A stretch of DNA of 64,000 nucleotides from Nemertoderma westbladi. Taxonomy: Eukaryota; Xenacoelomorpha; Nemertodermatida; Nemertodermatidae. Under the pieces are notes generated by a model. It saw only the letters and a list, made by a program, of their open reading frames with translations. It made no database searches and was not told the origin of the DNA. A program made the translations under genes and the position numbers. The stretch lies in contig JAUCBJ010009048.1 in the NCBI GenBank assembly GCA_032718475.1, positions 124,001-188,000 of the forward strand, in the 5' to 3' direction. Below are positions 23,801 to 35,400 of the stretch, in pieces; position 1 is the stretch's first letter, and each line of letters starts with the position of its first letter.

Positions 23801-25444
23801 TAAATAGTAAGTTCTGAACACACAGGTGAGGCATAAATAGTAAGTTCTGAACACACAGGTGAGGCATAAATAGTAAGTTCTGAACACACAGGTGAGGCAT
23901 AAATAGTAAGTTCTGAACACACAGGTGAGGCATAAATAGTAAGTTCTGAACACACAGGTGAGGCATAAATAGTAAGTTCTGAACACACAGGTGAGGCATA
24001 AATAGTAAGTTCTGAACACACAGGTGAGGCATAAATAGTAAGTTCTGAACACACAGGTGAGGCATAAATAGTAAGTTCTGAACACACAGGTGAGGCATAA
24101 ATAGTAAGTTCTGAACACACAGGTGAGGCATAAATAGTAAGTTCTGAACACACAGGTGAGGCATAAATAGTAAGTTCTGAACACACAGGTGAGGCATAAA
24201 TAGTAAGTTCTGAACACACAGGTGAGGCATAAATAGTAAGTTCTGAACACACAGGTGAGGCATAAATAGTAAGTTCTGAACACACAGGTGAGGCATAAAT
24301 AGTAAGTTCTGAACACACAGGTGAGGCATAAATAGTAAGTTCTGAACACACAGGTGAGGCATAAATAGTAAGTTCTGAACACACAGGTGAGGCATAAATA
24401 GTAAGTTCTGAACACACAGGTGAGGCATAAATAGTAAGTTCTGAACACACAGGTGAGGCATAAATAGTAAGTTCTGAACACACAGGTGAGGCATAAATAG
24501 TAAGTTCTGAACACACAGGTGAGGCATAAATAGTAAGTTCTGAACACACAGGTGAGGCATAAATAGTAAGTTCTGAACACACAGGTGAGGCATAAATAGT
24601 AAGTTCTGAACACACAGGTGAGGCATAAATAGTAAGTTCTGAACACACAGGTGAGGCATAAATAGTAAGTTCTGAACACACAGGTGAGGCATAAATAGTA
24701 AGTTCTGAACACACAGGTGAGGCATAAATAGTAAGTTCTGAACACACAGGTGAGGCATAAATAGTAAGTTCTGAACACACAGGTGAGGCATAAATAGTAA
24801 GTTCTGAACACACAGGTGAGGCATAAATAGTAAGTTCTGAACACACAGGTGAGGCATAAATAGTAAGTTCTGAACACACAGGTGAGGCATAAATAGTAAG
24901 TTCTGAACACACAGGTGAGGCATAAATAGTAAGTTCTGAACACACAGGTGAGGCATAAATAGTAAGTTCTGAACACACAGGTGAGGCATAAATAGTAAGT
25001 TCTGAACACACAGGTGAGGCATAAATAGTAAGTTCTNNNNNNNNNNNNNNNNNNNNNNNNNNNNNNNNNNNNNNNNNNNNNNNNNNNNNNNNNNNNNNNN
25101 NNNNNNNNNNNNNNNNNNNNNNNNNNNNNNNNNNNNACACACAGGTGAGGCATAAATAGTAAGTTCTGAACACACAGGTGAGGCATAAATAGTAAGTTCT
25201 GAACACACAGGTGAGGCATAAATAGTAAGTTCTGAACACACAGGTGAGGCATAAATAGTAAGTTCTGAACACACAGGTGAGGCATAAATAGTAAGTTCTG
25301 AACACACAGGTGAGGCATAAATAGTAAGTTCTGAACACACAGGTGAGGCATAAATAGTAAGTTCTGAACACACAGGTGAGGCATAAATAGTAAGTTCTGA
25401 ACACACAGGAGGTGAGGCATAAATAGTAAGTTCTGAACACACAG
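17843..25444 (+). repeat. 33-bp tandem array (~230 units) made from the TRIM23 exon 2/intron 2 junction
   Basis: The unit is 33 bp: AACACACAG (the last nine exon bases) followed by GTGAGGCATAAATAG and TAAGTTCTG. The first unit is the authentic exon-intron boundary. The rest fill the start of intron 2. Units look identical by eye apart from an extra G near 19667 and a 3-base insertion near 25409. Each unit contains CAG|GTGAGG, a strong 5' splice site, and a second GTAAGT hexamer. A 100-N gap at 25037-25136 means the true copy number is unknown. Because 33 is divisible by 3 and the minus strand lacks stops, three long minus-strand frames appear; they are not genes. Confidence 0.97.
25037..25136. 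other. Assembly gap of 100 N
   Basis: Exactly 100 N inside the 33-bp array. A round length usually marks a gap of unknown size, so the array may be much longer than shown. Confidence 0.95.
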
Positions 25445-25624
25445 GTGAGGCTACTGAGATTATTTCTCAGTATGTCCCTACCCCATACATTTACTATGTA
25501 TATTTCCAATATATCCACTATCCAGTATGTCACTGCGTCATTCTAAATTTAAAAAATCACATGACGTCATTCGAATACACACTATAACTATTTTACAATC
25601 CTAAAACTTACTTGAAATAGTTAA

Positions 25625-25690
25625 GAATCGAACCAGCAGCCTTTACATCCATAACCCGACGCGTTATCCACTGCGCTAATTTGTTACAAG
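25625..25690 (-). repeat. tRNA-derived SINE head or tRNA pseudogene
   Basis: The minus strand carries box A (TAGCGCAGTGGATAACGC, about 25678-25661) and box B (GGTTCGATTC, about 25634-25625) with tRNA spacing. No acceptor stem forms. It lies in TRIM23 intron 2. Confidence 0.5.
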
Positions 25691-25771
25691 ATGAAAGTGT
25701 TTATAATTAGGAGCCCGCTCGACAGGCGGGATACTTACTGTAAGAATCTCAGGGATACATTACTGTAAAAA

Positions 25772-26654
25772 TCTCAGGATATATACACTGACTGACTGAC
25801 TGACTGATAATTATCTAGGTTCAGGCACTTCCTGCCTGGCGATTTTGTTGAAATTTTACAAGTAAATTGCTTTGGTGGTTCATAATCGCGTTACAAAATA
25901 TCAGATCAATTCAATGTGTGGTATTCGATATATTTCGTTTTTTTGAAATTATTTTGTCGCGAAATTAAAAGCAATGGTAAAGTAACAACTCCTGCCTGAG
26001 CTGCTGCAGCAGCTAGCTGTGTATGAATGGTTGAGTTTAGGGCTGCCTGAGATAGAAAAATTCCATCAAGGCAGAATTTCTTGACTACACCCCTCGTGCT
26101 GCTGGCTGCTGTCTGAGTCTACACATCCTTTATCAGCTCTCAGGGATAGACAGAAAATAGTTGAGTTGTCAATAAACATAATAAAATATACAACTGCAGT
26201 AGGATTATATTATTATTCCACGAATCCTTGGGCTGATTATTTTGTATAGGATATATGTAGAATGTTCTTAAAAATATTATTCTTATTTTTTTTATTACAT
26301 ACGATTAGCATCATTTTTTAGCTGAAGCATTAATAGTGTAAATTAATTTAATTATATTTTAATACCATTACTACATTGGCATACTGTAAGATAAGTTTTA
26401 ACATTTCTTACAAATAGGGGTGCGAGCATAAAACGCAAATCACGCAAATTTAAAAGAACCGGGTGTGTTGTCATAGCAAAGTTTCATTTTTTATTATGTG
26501 GGACGAGCCACAAAGTCAGCTAGCCCCACTCCTTATAGTTTAGTTAGACAATTGTTTAGTTTACTTACTGCTGGCCGACAAGGTTTATTTGTAATAGTCT
26601 TGTAAATAGGATTCTTCCCCCGGGCTCCTTCCAGCCAGCTTGCTGGCTTTCTAG
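25772..26654 (+). mobile_element. Putative non-autonomous Helitron in TRIM23 intron 2
   Basis: The 3' end has the Helitron signature: a short GC-rich hairpin (GCCAGC-TT-GCTGGC) followed by TTTCTAG, ending at 26654 with T as the next base. A plausible 5' end is TCTCAGGATATATACACTGA at 25772, preceded by A and followed by repeated GACT, like the 5' ends of related elements. The insertion between A and T fits Helitron behaviour. The 3' end is better supported than the 5' end. Confidence 0.45.
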
Positions 26655-26679
26655 TTAACATTGTGCATAATTGCAAATA

Positions 26680-27407
26680 ATTCACGACAAATAAATAAAA
26701 TTAGATTCGCTATTGTTCATAATTTGCACTTTAGAGCTTCTATGGGCCCACGTTTTGTTGTTTTTTCCATTGCTTTAGCTCGGGAAACAACAAGCTCGGC
26801 GGCACTAAGCCAGGCCCTTAAGAACAAGGGATGGACCTCTGAATGGCTGCCTGTTGAAACCGTATCTCACCTCTGGAGAACAGTTGCACTGCCTGTAATT
26901 TTATACGAGCTGAGATTACACATTGGTTACCTCTCCCAGAACGACATGGATAGACTCGATGCCGCCCACAGAAATGCTCTGCGCAGCTTACTCTACATTG
27001 GGCGCTATGTTAGCAACCCCACACTGGAGCACCTTACGAGCATCAATGCCCTATCAGTGGAAGCAATGCGACAAGCGGTGGGAACCATGGTGCGAATTAT
27101 AGATTGTCCCAGCAAGGCTTTACAGGGATCGTTTATTAACTGCTCTGTTGCTAGTCTCGATGGAACCTCTGGGTCACGGTATCGGGGAGTGCTAAACTCT
27201 TTTATAAAAGCGCTATCTATCTTTCCCCTTCCACAGCTTGAGTCCCTATTGATGTACCGCTATGACAAGAAGTCGCTGTCGAATCGTATTTCGCACGGAG
27301 CAGCATTGACTGGGGATAAGGCCAAGGCCAGCTTTATCGAAGAAACATTTAATCTTAGAACATTGAGTCTCGGAGAAAAAAGAACCAGAATTAGGGAACT
27401 TTATTAG
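26680..27407 (+). pseudogene. LINE 3' fragment (post-RT region)
   Basis: An open stretch of about 220 residues resembles the region downstream of the reverse transcriptase in non-LTR retrotransposons: LPVILYELRLHIGYLS, DMDRLDAAHRNALRSLLYIG and NPTLEHLTSINALSVEAMRQ. The catalytic part is missing. It is followed by a 15-18 T run near 27500. It lies in TRIM23 intron 2 immediately after the Helitron end. Confidence 0.5.
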
Positions 27408-27875
27408 AACTTCGGTATTGTGTAATACACTGTGTTCCCTGTGCAGTATTAATGACTCTGCATCATTTGGAAGCAGAGCAAACCCCGAGGTCATAATTCT
27501 TTTTTTTTTTTTTTCATTTGCATCCATCCATGGCTATTTTAAATGCTTTGTTCTTCCTTTTAATTTGAATATATTGTATCCTTTATTTTGTATCACTGGT
27601 GCAGTGTGTGAAACTTTGTTCGCTTTTTATTTCTTATTAACGTGCAGCGAACTTTTACTGTTGTCGGCTGGGTCCGAATTAAATGAATTAATTAATTAAT
27701 CACTCGTGCCGTAAGGCTATAAAGTGAGATTTTATGAACAATGACATATATATAGTCAATTTTTTAATAATATAATAATTGGCATTATAAGGGAGTAATT
27801 AAATTGATGAATAACCAAATTGATATAAACAAAAGAAAGGCGACCTTTATTAATAGGTGTTTGTTTATATTACAG

Positions 27876-28181
27876 GCAGTTATTTATGTTGTCGACAGTT
27901 CAGACAGACGGAGACTCTTTGAGGCACATCAGGAACTCAGCAAGGTTCTTGCCGAGAAGGACCTAAGAGACGCGTTGCTCCTTGTCTGGGCTAACCGAGT
28001 GGGGGAGATGGGGTCTTCCACAGTGGAAGAGGTAACGGACGCACTCAACCTACACAAGTTGTGCTGCGGACGGAGTTGGTTGGTTCAGCCTTGTAACGCG
28101 GTGTCTGGTGATGGTTTACATGAGGGGTTAGACTGGCTGAGTCATCAGTTGGTCACTGCTGGGGTCTTCGATGTAGCTTAG
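27876..28181 (+). CDS. TRIM23: TRIM23 homologue, coding exon 3: C-terminal half of ARF domain
   Basis: The acceptor TTTATATTACAG (ending 27875) joins in phase 0 to GCAGTTATTTATGTTGTC, giving NTQ-AVIYVVDSSDRRR across the splice. Residues 497-597 end VTAGVFDVA and stop at 28181, matching the family C-terminus. The G5-like segment CNAVSGDGLHEGLDWL is present. The G4 motif is abnormal: NKxD, which reads guanine in ARF proteins, is replaced by N536-R-V-G539, so the specificity-giving Asp is missing. Total predicted length is 232 + 264 + 101 residues. Confidence 0.92.
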   Translation, partial: AVIYVVDSSDRRRLFEAHQELSKVLAEKDLRDALLLVWANRVGEMGSSTVEEVTDALNLHKLCCGRSWLVQPCNAVSGDGLHEGLDWLSHQLVTAGVFDVA

Positions 28182-28334
28182 ACCCTATTTATTGGACGAC
28201 GTCGGTTTCTGACTTTCTTGGAACATTGTGGGTATTTACTCTGCATGGACCGTGTAAAATTAGTTAAAAATGTTATTTTGGTGCAACTTTTGTATTTGTT
28301 TCGCATACAGTAAGAACGATTTACAAAATATATG

Positions 28335-28340
28335 AATAAA
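28335..28340 (+). terminator. Polyadenylation signal AATAAA after TRIM23
   Basis: A canonical hexamer lies 154 bases downstream of the stop codon and is followed by TACTTTACTTTACT, a T-rich downstream context. It is the best candidate 3' end of the gene. Confidence 0.6.
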
Positions 28341-28659
28341 TACTTTACTTTACTAACTATAAGTTTGGGTCAGTTTAGAAGGTCAATTAAAATTAATTAA
28401 TCTGTCAATAAATTAATTTTTTACCAAAAAATTATATGTTACACTAATTTATATAATTCTATAAAAAAAAATCGAAATAAAATAATGTCTCCTCAAACAA
28501 ACGATTATATACCAAATTTTAACACCTCCCATCAAAGTCAATCCTCCATATTAAAGAATCAAATCATCCAATCTCTAAATATGAGTCATGTATGCTAGGC
28601 ATACAGCTTTCTTATAACATTCGTTGCACAGCTTTGCAAAGTCGGCATTGACGTCCATG

Positions 28660-28718
28660 TTGGATCGAACTTGTGACCTCCACTTTACAAGTCTGACTCT
28701 CTAACCATTCAGCTAGCA
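28660..28718 (-). repeat. tRNA-like SINE head abutting an RTE fragment
   Basis: Minus-strand box A (TAGCTGAATGGTTAGAGAG, about 28715-28697) and box B (AGTTCGATCC, about 28671-28662). The anticodon loop position reads TTGTAA, a Thr-like arrangement, but the stems pair poorly. It sits directly next to the RTE tail on the other strand. Confidence 0.5.
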
Positions 28719-28720
28719 AT

Positions 28721-28990
28721 CGCCTCCGCTTTGCAGGACATTGCTTTCGCCGTGAGGACCAGCCAGTGCATAATCTTGTACTTTGGCAGCCTCATGGAGT
28801 GAATAAGCATGGTGGACAGCCCATGACTTTCTTGAGACGCATCTTAAAGGACACTGGCCTTGAAGATGCGGATGATCTAGCAAATGTCATGGGTGATAGG
28901 GAGTTGTGGCGGCGCAATTTTGTCGACAAGCCGGCACAGCATTCTTAGAAATGCAGCTGCAATGCTAACGTACTCATTACATTATCTTTA
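28721..28990 (+). mobile_element. RTE-clade LINE, 3'-terminal fragment
   Basis: It encodes the C-terminal signature RLRFAGHCFRRE, LVLWQPHGVNKHGGQPMTFL and DTGLEDADDLANVMGD, then a stop and a short tail containing AATGCAGCTGCAATGC. The same tail occurs inverted at 60028-60351. It is strongly 5'-truncated, as RTE copies usually are. Confidence 0.75.
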
Positions 28991-29329
28991 TGCTGAAACT
29001 TAAAAATTTTATGGGCTTTCCCACTGGCCTGGATTATATAAATAAGTCAAATATGTTTTGAGAAGCATAGGGGGGGGGGGCTGGAGCGCAACACCGGTAG
29101 TTGTAGGACTCAACTACTTTACCTCCGTATAATAATCTATCCGAAGAAGTTAAGCTAAACGAAACTTAATGAGCTTCGTTTTAGTGAGGTTCACCTCCAT
29201 TGAGTTACTTGAGCACCGTTTAGAAACTGCGTTGAGGGCTCGTTGTATTATTATTATTAATAACGAAATTAAGTGAGGTTGACGGGGCTAGGTCAGTTAG
29301 TTTAGGGGGTGTGCTTTGACAATCTAAAC

Positions 29330-29392
29330 AATATCAATGATCATCAATAATCGATAATCAATAATCGATAATAATTGATAATCGATGATCAG
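29330..29392. repeat. Low-complexity (ATCGATAA)n-like stretch
   Basis: Imperfect repeats of AATCGATAAT and ATCAATAATC over about 60 bases. No other signal. Confidence 0.7.
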
Positions 29393-29394
29393 TT

Positions 29395-29490
29395 TAAGTT
29401 TCGATCCCTGCCAGTGTCCACTCAGCCTTTCAAGTTCAACCCCTGGTGTCGATAAAATGGGGCTAGTTGAATTACTGGGACCAAACCTTG
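29395..29490 (+). repeat. SINE fragment with a Ceph-like conserved domain
   Basis: The stretch starts with a box-B-like GTTTCGATCCCTG and contains CCACTCAGCCTTTCAAGTTC, GGTGTCGATAAAATGGGG and TAGTTGAATTACTGGGACC. This is the word order I recall from the conserved Ceph domain of widespread invertebrate SINEs. It ends exactly where the 36-bp array begins. The identification is from memory of the family and needs a library search. Confidence 0.45.
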
Positions 29491-29492
29491 GG

Positions 29493-32400
29493 ATATGAGT
29501 AGCGCCCACCCCTAACCTTCGGGTAGCAGATAGGAGTAGCACCCACCCCTACCTTCGGGTAGCAGAAAGGAGTAGCGCCCACCCCTAACCTTCGGGTAGC
29601 AGATAGGAGTAGCACCCACCCCTACCTTCGGGTAGCAGATAGGAGTAGCGCCCACCCCTACCTTCGGGTAGCAGATATGAGTAGCGCCCACCCCTACCCT
29701 AGGGTAGCAGATAGGAGTAGCGCCAACCCCTACCTTCGGGTAGCAGATATGGGTAGCGCCCACCCCTACCTTCGGGCAAATATGAGTAGCGCCCACCCCT
29801 ACCCTAGGGTAGCAGATATGAGTAGCGCCCACCCCTACCCTAGGGTAGCAGATAGGAGTAGCACCCACCCCTACTTTCGGGTAGCAAATAGGTGTAGCGC
29901 CCACCCCTACCTTCGGGTAGCAGATATGAGTAGCGCCCACCCCTACCATAGGGTAGCAGATAGGAGTAGCACCCACCCCTACCTTCGGGTAGCATATAGG
30001 AGTAGCGCCCACCCCTACCTTCCGGTAGCAGAAATGAGTAGCGCCCACCCCTACCTTCCGGTAGCAGAAATGAGTAGCGCCCACCCCTACATCGGGTTTC
30101 GGATAAGAGTAGCGCCCACCCCCACCCTAGGGTAGCAGATAGGAGTAGCGCCCAACCCTACCTTCGGGTAGCAGATAGGAGTAGCACCCACCCCTACCTT
30201 CGGGTAGCAGATAGGAGTAGCATCCACCCCTGCCTTCGGGTAGCAGATAGGAGTAGCGCCCACCCCTCCCTTCGGGTAGCAGATATGAGTAGCGCCCACC
30301 CCCACCCTAGGGTAGCAGATAGGAGTAGCGCCCAACCCTACCTTCGGGTAGCAGATAGGCGTAGCACCCACCCCTACCTTCGGGTAGCAGATAGGAGTAG
30401 CATCCACCCCTACCTTCGGGTAGCAGATAGGAGTAGCGCCCACCCCTACCTTCGGGTAGCAGATATGAGTAGCGCCCACCCCTACCCTAGGGTAGCAGAT
30501 AGGAGTAGCGCCCAATAGGAGTAGCGCCCAACCCTACCTTCGGGTAGCAGATAGGAGTAGCACCCACCCCTACCTTCGGGTAGCAGATAGGAGTAGCACC
30601 CACCCCTACCTTCGGGTAGCATATAGGAGTAGCGCCCACCCCTACCTTCCGGTAGCAGAAATGAGTAGCGCCCACCCCTACCTTCCGGTAGCAGAAATGA
30701 GTAGCGCCCACCCCTACCCTAGGGTAGCAGATATGAGTAGCGCCCACCCCTACATCGGGTTTCGGATAAGAGTAGCGCCCACCCCCACCCTAGGGTAGCA
30801 GATAGGAGTAGCGCCAACCCCTACCTTCGGGTAGCAGATATGGGTAGCGCCCACCCCTACCTTCGGGCAAATATGAGTAGCGCCCACCCCTACCCTAGGG
30901 TAGCAGATATGAGTAGCGCCCACCCCTACCCTAGGGTAGCAGATATGAGTAGCGCCCACCCCTATCCTAGGGTAGCAGATATGAGTAGCGCCCACCCCTA
31001 CCTTAGGGTAGCAGATAGGAGTAGCGCCCACCCTTACCTTCGGGTAGCAGATAGGAGTAGCGCCCACCCCTACCTTCGGGTAGCAGGTAGGAGTAGCGCC
31101 CACCCTTACCTTCAGGTAGCAGATAGGAGTAGCGCCCACCACTACCTTCGGGTAGCAGATATGAGTAGCGCCCACCTATACTCTAGGGTAGCAGATAGGA
31201 GTAGCGCCCACCCCTACCTTCGGGTAGCAGATATGAGTAGCGCCCACCCCTACCCTAGGGTAGCAACATAGGAGTAGCGCCCACCCCTCCCGTAGGGTAG
31301 CAGATAGGAGTAGCGCCCACCTCTACCTTAGGGTAGCAGATAGGAGTAGCGCCCACCCCTACCTTCGGGTAGCTGATATGAGTAGCGCCCACCCCTACCC
31401 TAGGGTAGCAACATAGGAGTAGCGCCCACCCCTACCTTAGGGTAGCAGATAGGAGTAGCGTCCACCCCTACCCTAGGGTAGCAGATATGAGTAGCGCCCA
31501 TCCCTACCTTAGGGTAGCAGATAGGAGTAGCGCCCACCCCTACCCTAGGGTAGCAGATATGAGTAGCGCCCACCCCTACCTTAGGGTTGCAGATAGGAGT
31601 AGCGCCCACCCCTACCTTCGGGTAGCAGATAGGAGTAGCGCCCACCCCTACCTTCGGGTAGCAGGTAGGAGTAGCGCCCACCCTTACCTTCAGGTAGCAG
31701 ATAGGAGTAGCGCCCACCACTACCTTCGGGTAGCAGATATGAGTAGCGCCCACCCCTACTCTAGGGTAGCAGATAGGAGTAGCGCCCACCCCTACCTTCG
31801 CGTAGCAGATATGAGTAGCGCCCACCCCTACCCTAGGGTAGCAACATAGGAGTAGCGCCCACCCCTACCGTAGGGTAGCAGATAGGAGTACGCCCACCCC
31901 TACCTTAGGGTAGCAGATAGGAGCAGCGCCCACCCCAACCTTCGGGTAGCAGATATGAGTAGCGCCCACCCCTACCCTAGGGTAGCAACATAGGAGTAGC
32001 GCCCACCCCTACCTTAGGGTAACAGATAGGAGTAGCGCCCAACCCTACCCTAGGGTAGCAACATAGGAGTAGCGCCCACCCCTACCTTAGGGTAGCAGAT
32101 AGGAGTAGCGCCCACCCCTACCCTAGGGTAGCAGATATGAGTAGCGCCCACCCCTACCCTAGGGTAGCAGATATGAGTAGCGCCCACCCCTACCTTAGGG
32201 TTGCAGATAGGAGTAGCGCCCACCCCTACCTTAGGGTAGCAGATAGGAGTAGCGCCCACCCCTACCCTAGGGTAGCTGATATGAGTAGCGCCCACCCCTA
32301 CCCTAGGGTAGCAACATAGGAGTAGCGCCCACCCCTACCTTAGGGTAGCAGATAGGAGTAGCGCCCACCCCTACCCTAGGGTAGCAGATATGAGTAGCGC

Positions 32401-35400
32401 CCACCCCTACCTTAGGGTAGCAGATAGGAGTAGCGCCCACCCCTACCCTAGGGTAGCAGATATGAGTAGCGCCCACCCCTACATCGGGTTTCGGATAAGA
32501 GTAGCGCCCACCCCCACCCTAGGGTAGCAGATAGGAGTAGCGCCCAACCCTACCTTCGGGTAGCAGATAGGAGTAGCACCCACCCCTACCTTCGGCGGTA
32601 GCAGATAGGAGTAGCATCCACCCCTGCCTTCGGGTAGCAGATAGGAGTAGCGCCCACCCCTCCCTTCGGGTAGCAGATATGAGTAGCGCCCACCCCCACC
32701 CTAGGGTAGCAGATAGGAGTAGCGCCCAACCCTACCTTCGGGTAGCAGATAGGAGTAGCACCCACCCCTACCTTCGGGTAGCAGATAGGAGTAGCATCCA
32801 CCCCTACCTTCGGGTAGCAGATAGGAGTAGCGCCCACCCCTACCTTCGTTTAGCAGATATGAGTAGCGCCCACCCCTACCCTAGGGTAGCAGATAGGAGT
32901 AGCGCCCAATAGGAGTAGCGCCCAACCCTACCTTCGGGTAGCAGATAGGAGTAGCACCCACCCCTACCTTCGGGTAGCAGATAGGAGTAGCACCCACCCC
33001 TACCTTCGGGTAGCATATAGGAGTAGCGCCCACCCCTACCTTCCGGTAGCAGAAATGAGTAGCGCCCACCCCTACCTTCCGGTAGCAGAAATGAGTAGCG
33101 CCCACCCCTACCCTAGGGTAGCAGATATGAGTAGCGCCCACCCCTACATCGGGTTTCGGATAAGAGTAGCGCCCACCCCCACCCTAGGGTAGCAGATAGG
33201 AGTAGCGCCAACCCCTACCTTCGGGTAGCAGATATGGGTAGCGCCCACCCCTACCTTCGGGCAAATATGAGTAGCGCCCACCCCTACCCTAGGGTAGCAG
33301 ATATGAGTAGCGCCCACCCCTACCCTAGGGTAGCAGATATGAGTAGCGCCCACCCCTATCCTAGGGTAGCAGATATGAGTAGCGCCCACCCCTACCTTAG
33401 GGTAGCAGATAGGAGTAGCGCCCACCCTTACCTTCGGGTAGCAGATAGGAGTAGCGCCCACCCCTACCTTCGGGTAGCAGGTAGGAGTAGCGCCCACCCT
33501 TACCTTCAGGTAGCAGATAGGAGTAGCGCCCACCACTACCTTCGGGTAGCAGATATGAGTAGCGCCCACCTATACTCTAGGGTAGCAGATAGGAGTAGCG
33601 CCCACCCCTACCTTCGGGTAGCAGATATGAGTAGCGCCCACCCCTACCCTAGGGTAGCAACATAGGAGTAGCGCCCACCCCTCCCGTAGGGTAGCAGATA
33701 GGAGTAGCGCCCACCCCTACCTTAGGGTAGCAGATAGGAGTAGCGCCCACCCCTACCTTCGGGTAGCTGATATGAGTAGCGCCCACCCCTACCCTAGGGT
33801 AGCAACATAGGAGTAGCGCCCACCCCTACCTTAGGGTAGCAGATAGGAGTAGCGTCCACCCCTACCCTAGGGTAGCAGATATGAGTAGCGCCCATCCCTA
33901 CCTTAGGGTAGCAGATAGGAGTAGCGCCCACCCCTACCCTAGGGTAGCAGATATGAGTAGCGCCCACCCCTACCTTAGGGTTGCAGATAGGAGTAGCGCC
34001 CACCCCTACCTTCGGGTAGCAGATAGGAGTAGCGCCCACCCCTACCTTCGGGTAGCAGGTAGGAGTAGCGCCCACCCTTACCTTCAGGTAGCAGATAGGA
34101 GTAGCGCCCACCACTACCTTCGGGTAGCAGATATGAGTAGCGCCCACCCCTACTCTAGGGTAGCAGATAGGAGTAGCGCCCACCCCTACCTTCGCGTAGC
34201 AGATATGAGTAGCGCCCACCCCTACCCTAGGGTAGCAACATAGGAGTAGCGCCCACCCCTACCGTAGGGTAGCAGATAGGAGTACGCCCACCCCTACCTT
34301 AGGGTAGCAGATAGGAGCAGCGCCCACCCCAACCTTCGGGTAGCAGATATGAGTAGCGCCCACCCCTACCCTAGGGTAGCAACATAGGAGTAGCGCCCAC
34401 CCCTACCTTAGGGTAACAGATAGGAGTAGCGCCCACCCCTACCCTAGGGTAGCAACATAGGAGTAGCGCCCACCCCTACCTTAGGGTAGCAGATAGGAGT
34501 AGCGCCCACCCCTACCCTAGGGTAGCAGATATGAGTAGCGCCCACCCCTACCCTAGGGTAGCAGATATGAGTAGCGCCCACCCCTACCTTATGGTTGCAG
34601 ATAGGAGTAGCGCCCACCCCTACCTTAGGGTAGCAGATAGGAGTAGCGCCCACCCCTACCCTAGGGTAGCTGATATGAGTAGCGCCCACCCCTACCCTAG
34701 GGTAGCAACATAGGAGTAGCGCCCACCCCTACCTTAGGGTAGCAGATAGGAGTAGCGCCCACCCCTACCCTAGGGTAGCAGATATGAGTAGCGCCCACCC
34801 CTACCTTAGGGTAGCAGATAGGAGTAGCGCCCACCCCTACCCTAGGGTAGCAGATATGAGTAGCGCCCACCCCTACCTTAGGGTTGCAGATAGGAGTAGC
34901 GCCCACCCCTACCTTCGGGTAGCAGATAGGAGTAGCGCCCACCCCTACCTTCGGGTAGCAGGTAGGAGTAGCGCCCACCCTTACCTTCAGGTAGCAGATA
35001 GGAGTAGCGCCCACCACTACCTTCGGGTAGCAGATGTGAGTACCGCCCACCCCTATCCTAGGGTAGCAGATAGGAGTAGCGCCCACCCCTACCTTCGGCT
35101 GGCAGATATGGGTAGCGCCCACCCCTACCTTCGGGTAGCAGATAGGAGTAGCGCCCACCACTACCTTGGGGTAGCAGATATAAGTACCACCCACCCCTAC
35201 CCTAGGGTAGCAGATAGGAGTAGCGCTAACCCCTACCTTCGGGTAGCAGATATGGGTAGCGCCCAGCCCTACCTTCGGGCAAATATGAGTAGCGCCCACC
35301 CCTACCCTAGGGTAGCAGATATGAGTAGCGCCTACCCCTACCCTAGGGTAGCAGATAGGAGTAGCACCCACCCCTACTTTCGGGTAGCAGATAGGAGCAG

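Noticed and set aside
17702-25533. Three minus-strand open frames of about 2,550 codons with 11-residue peptide repeats
   Set aside because: They are the 33-bp array read in the antisense direction. The unit length is divisible by three and lacks antisense stops in all three frames. Two of them run across an N gap and the frame shifts between units. No independent coding evidence.
29120-29200. 5S rRNA-like words (GAAGTTAAGC) near 29138
   Set aside because: Only a short word matches. The internal control boxes and the rest of the 5S fold are absent.
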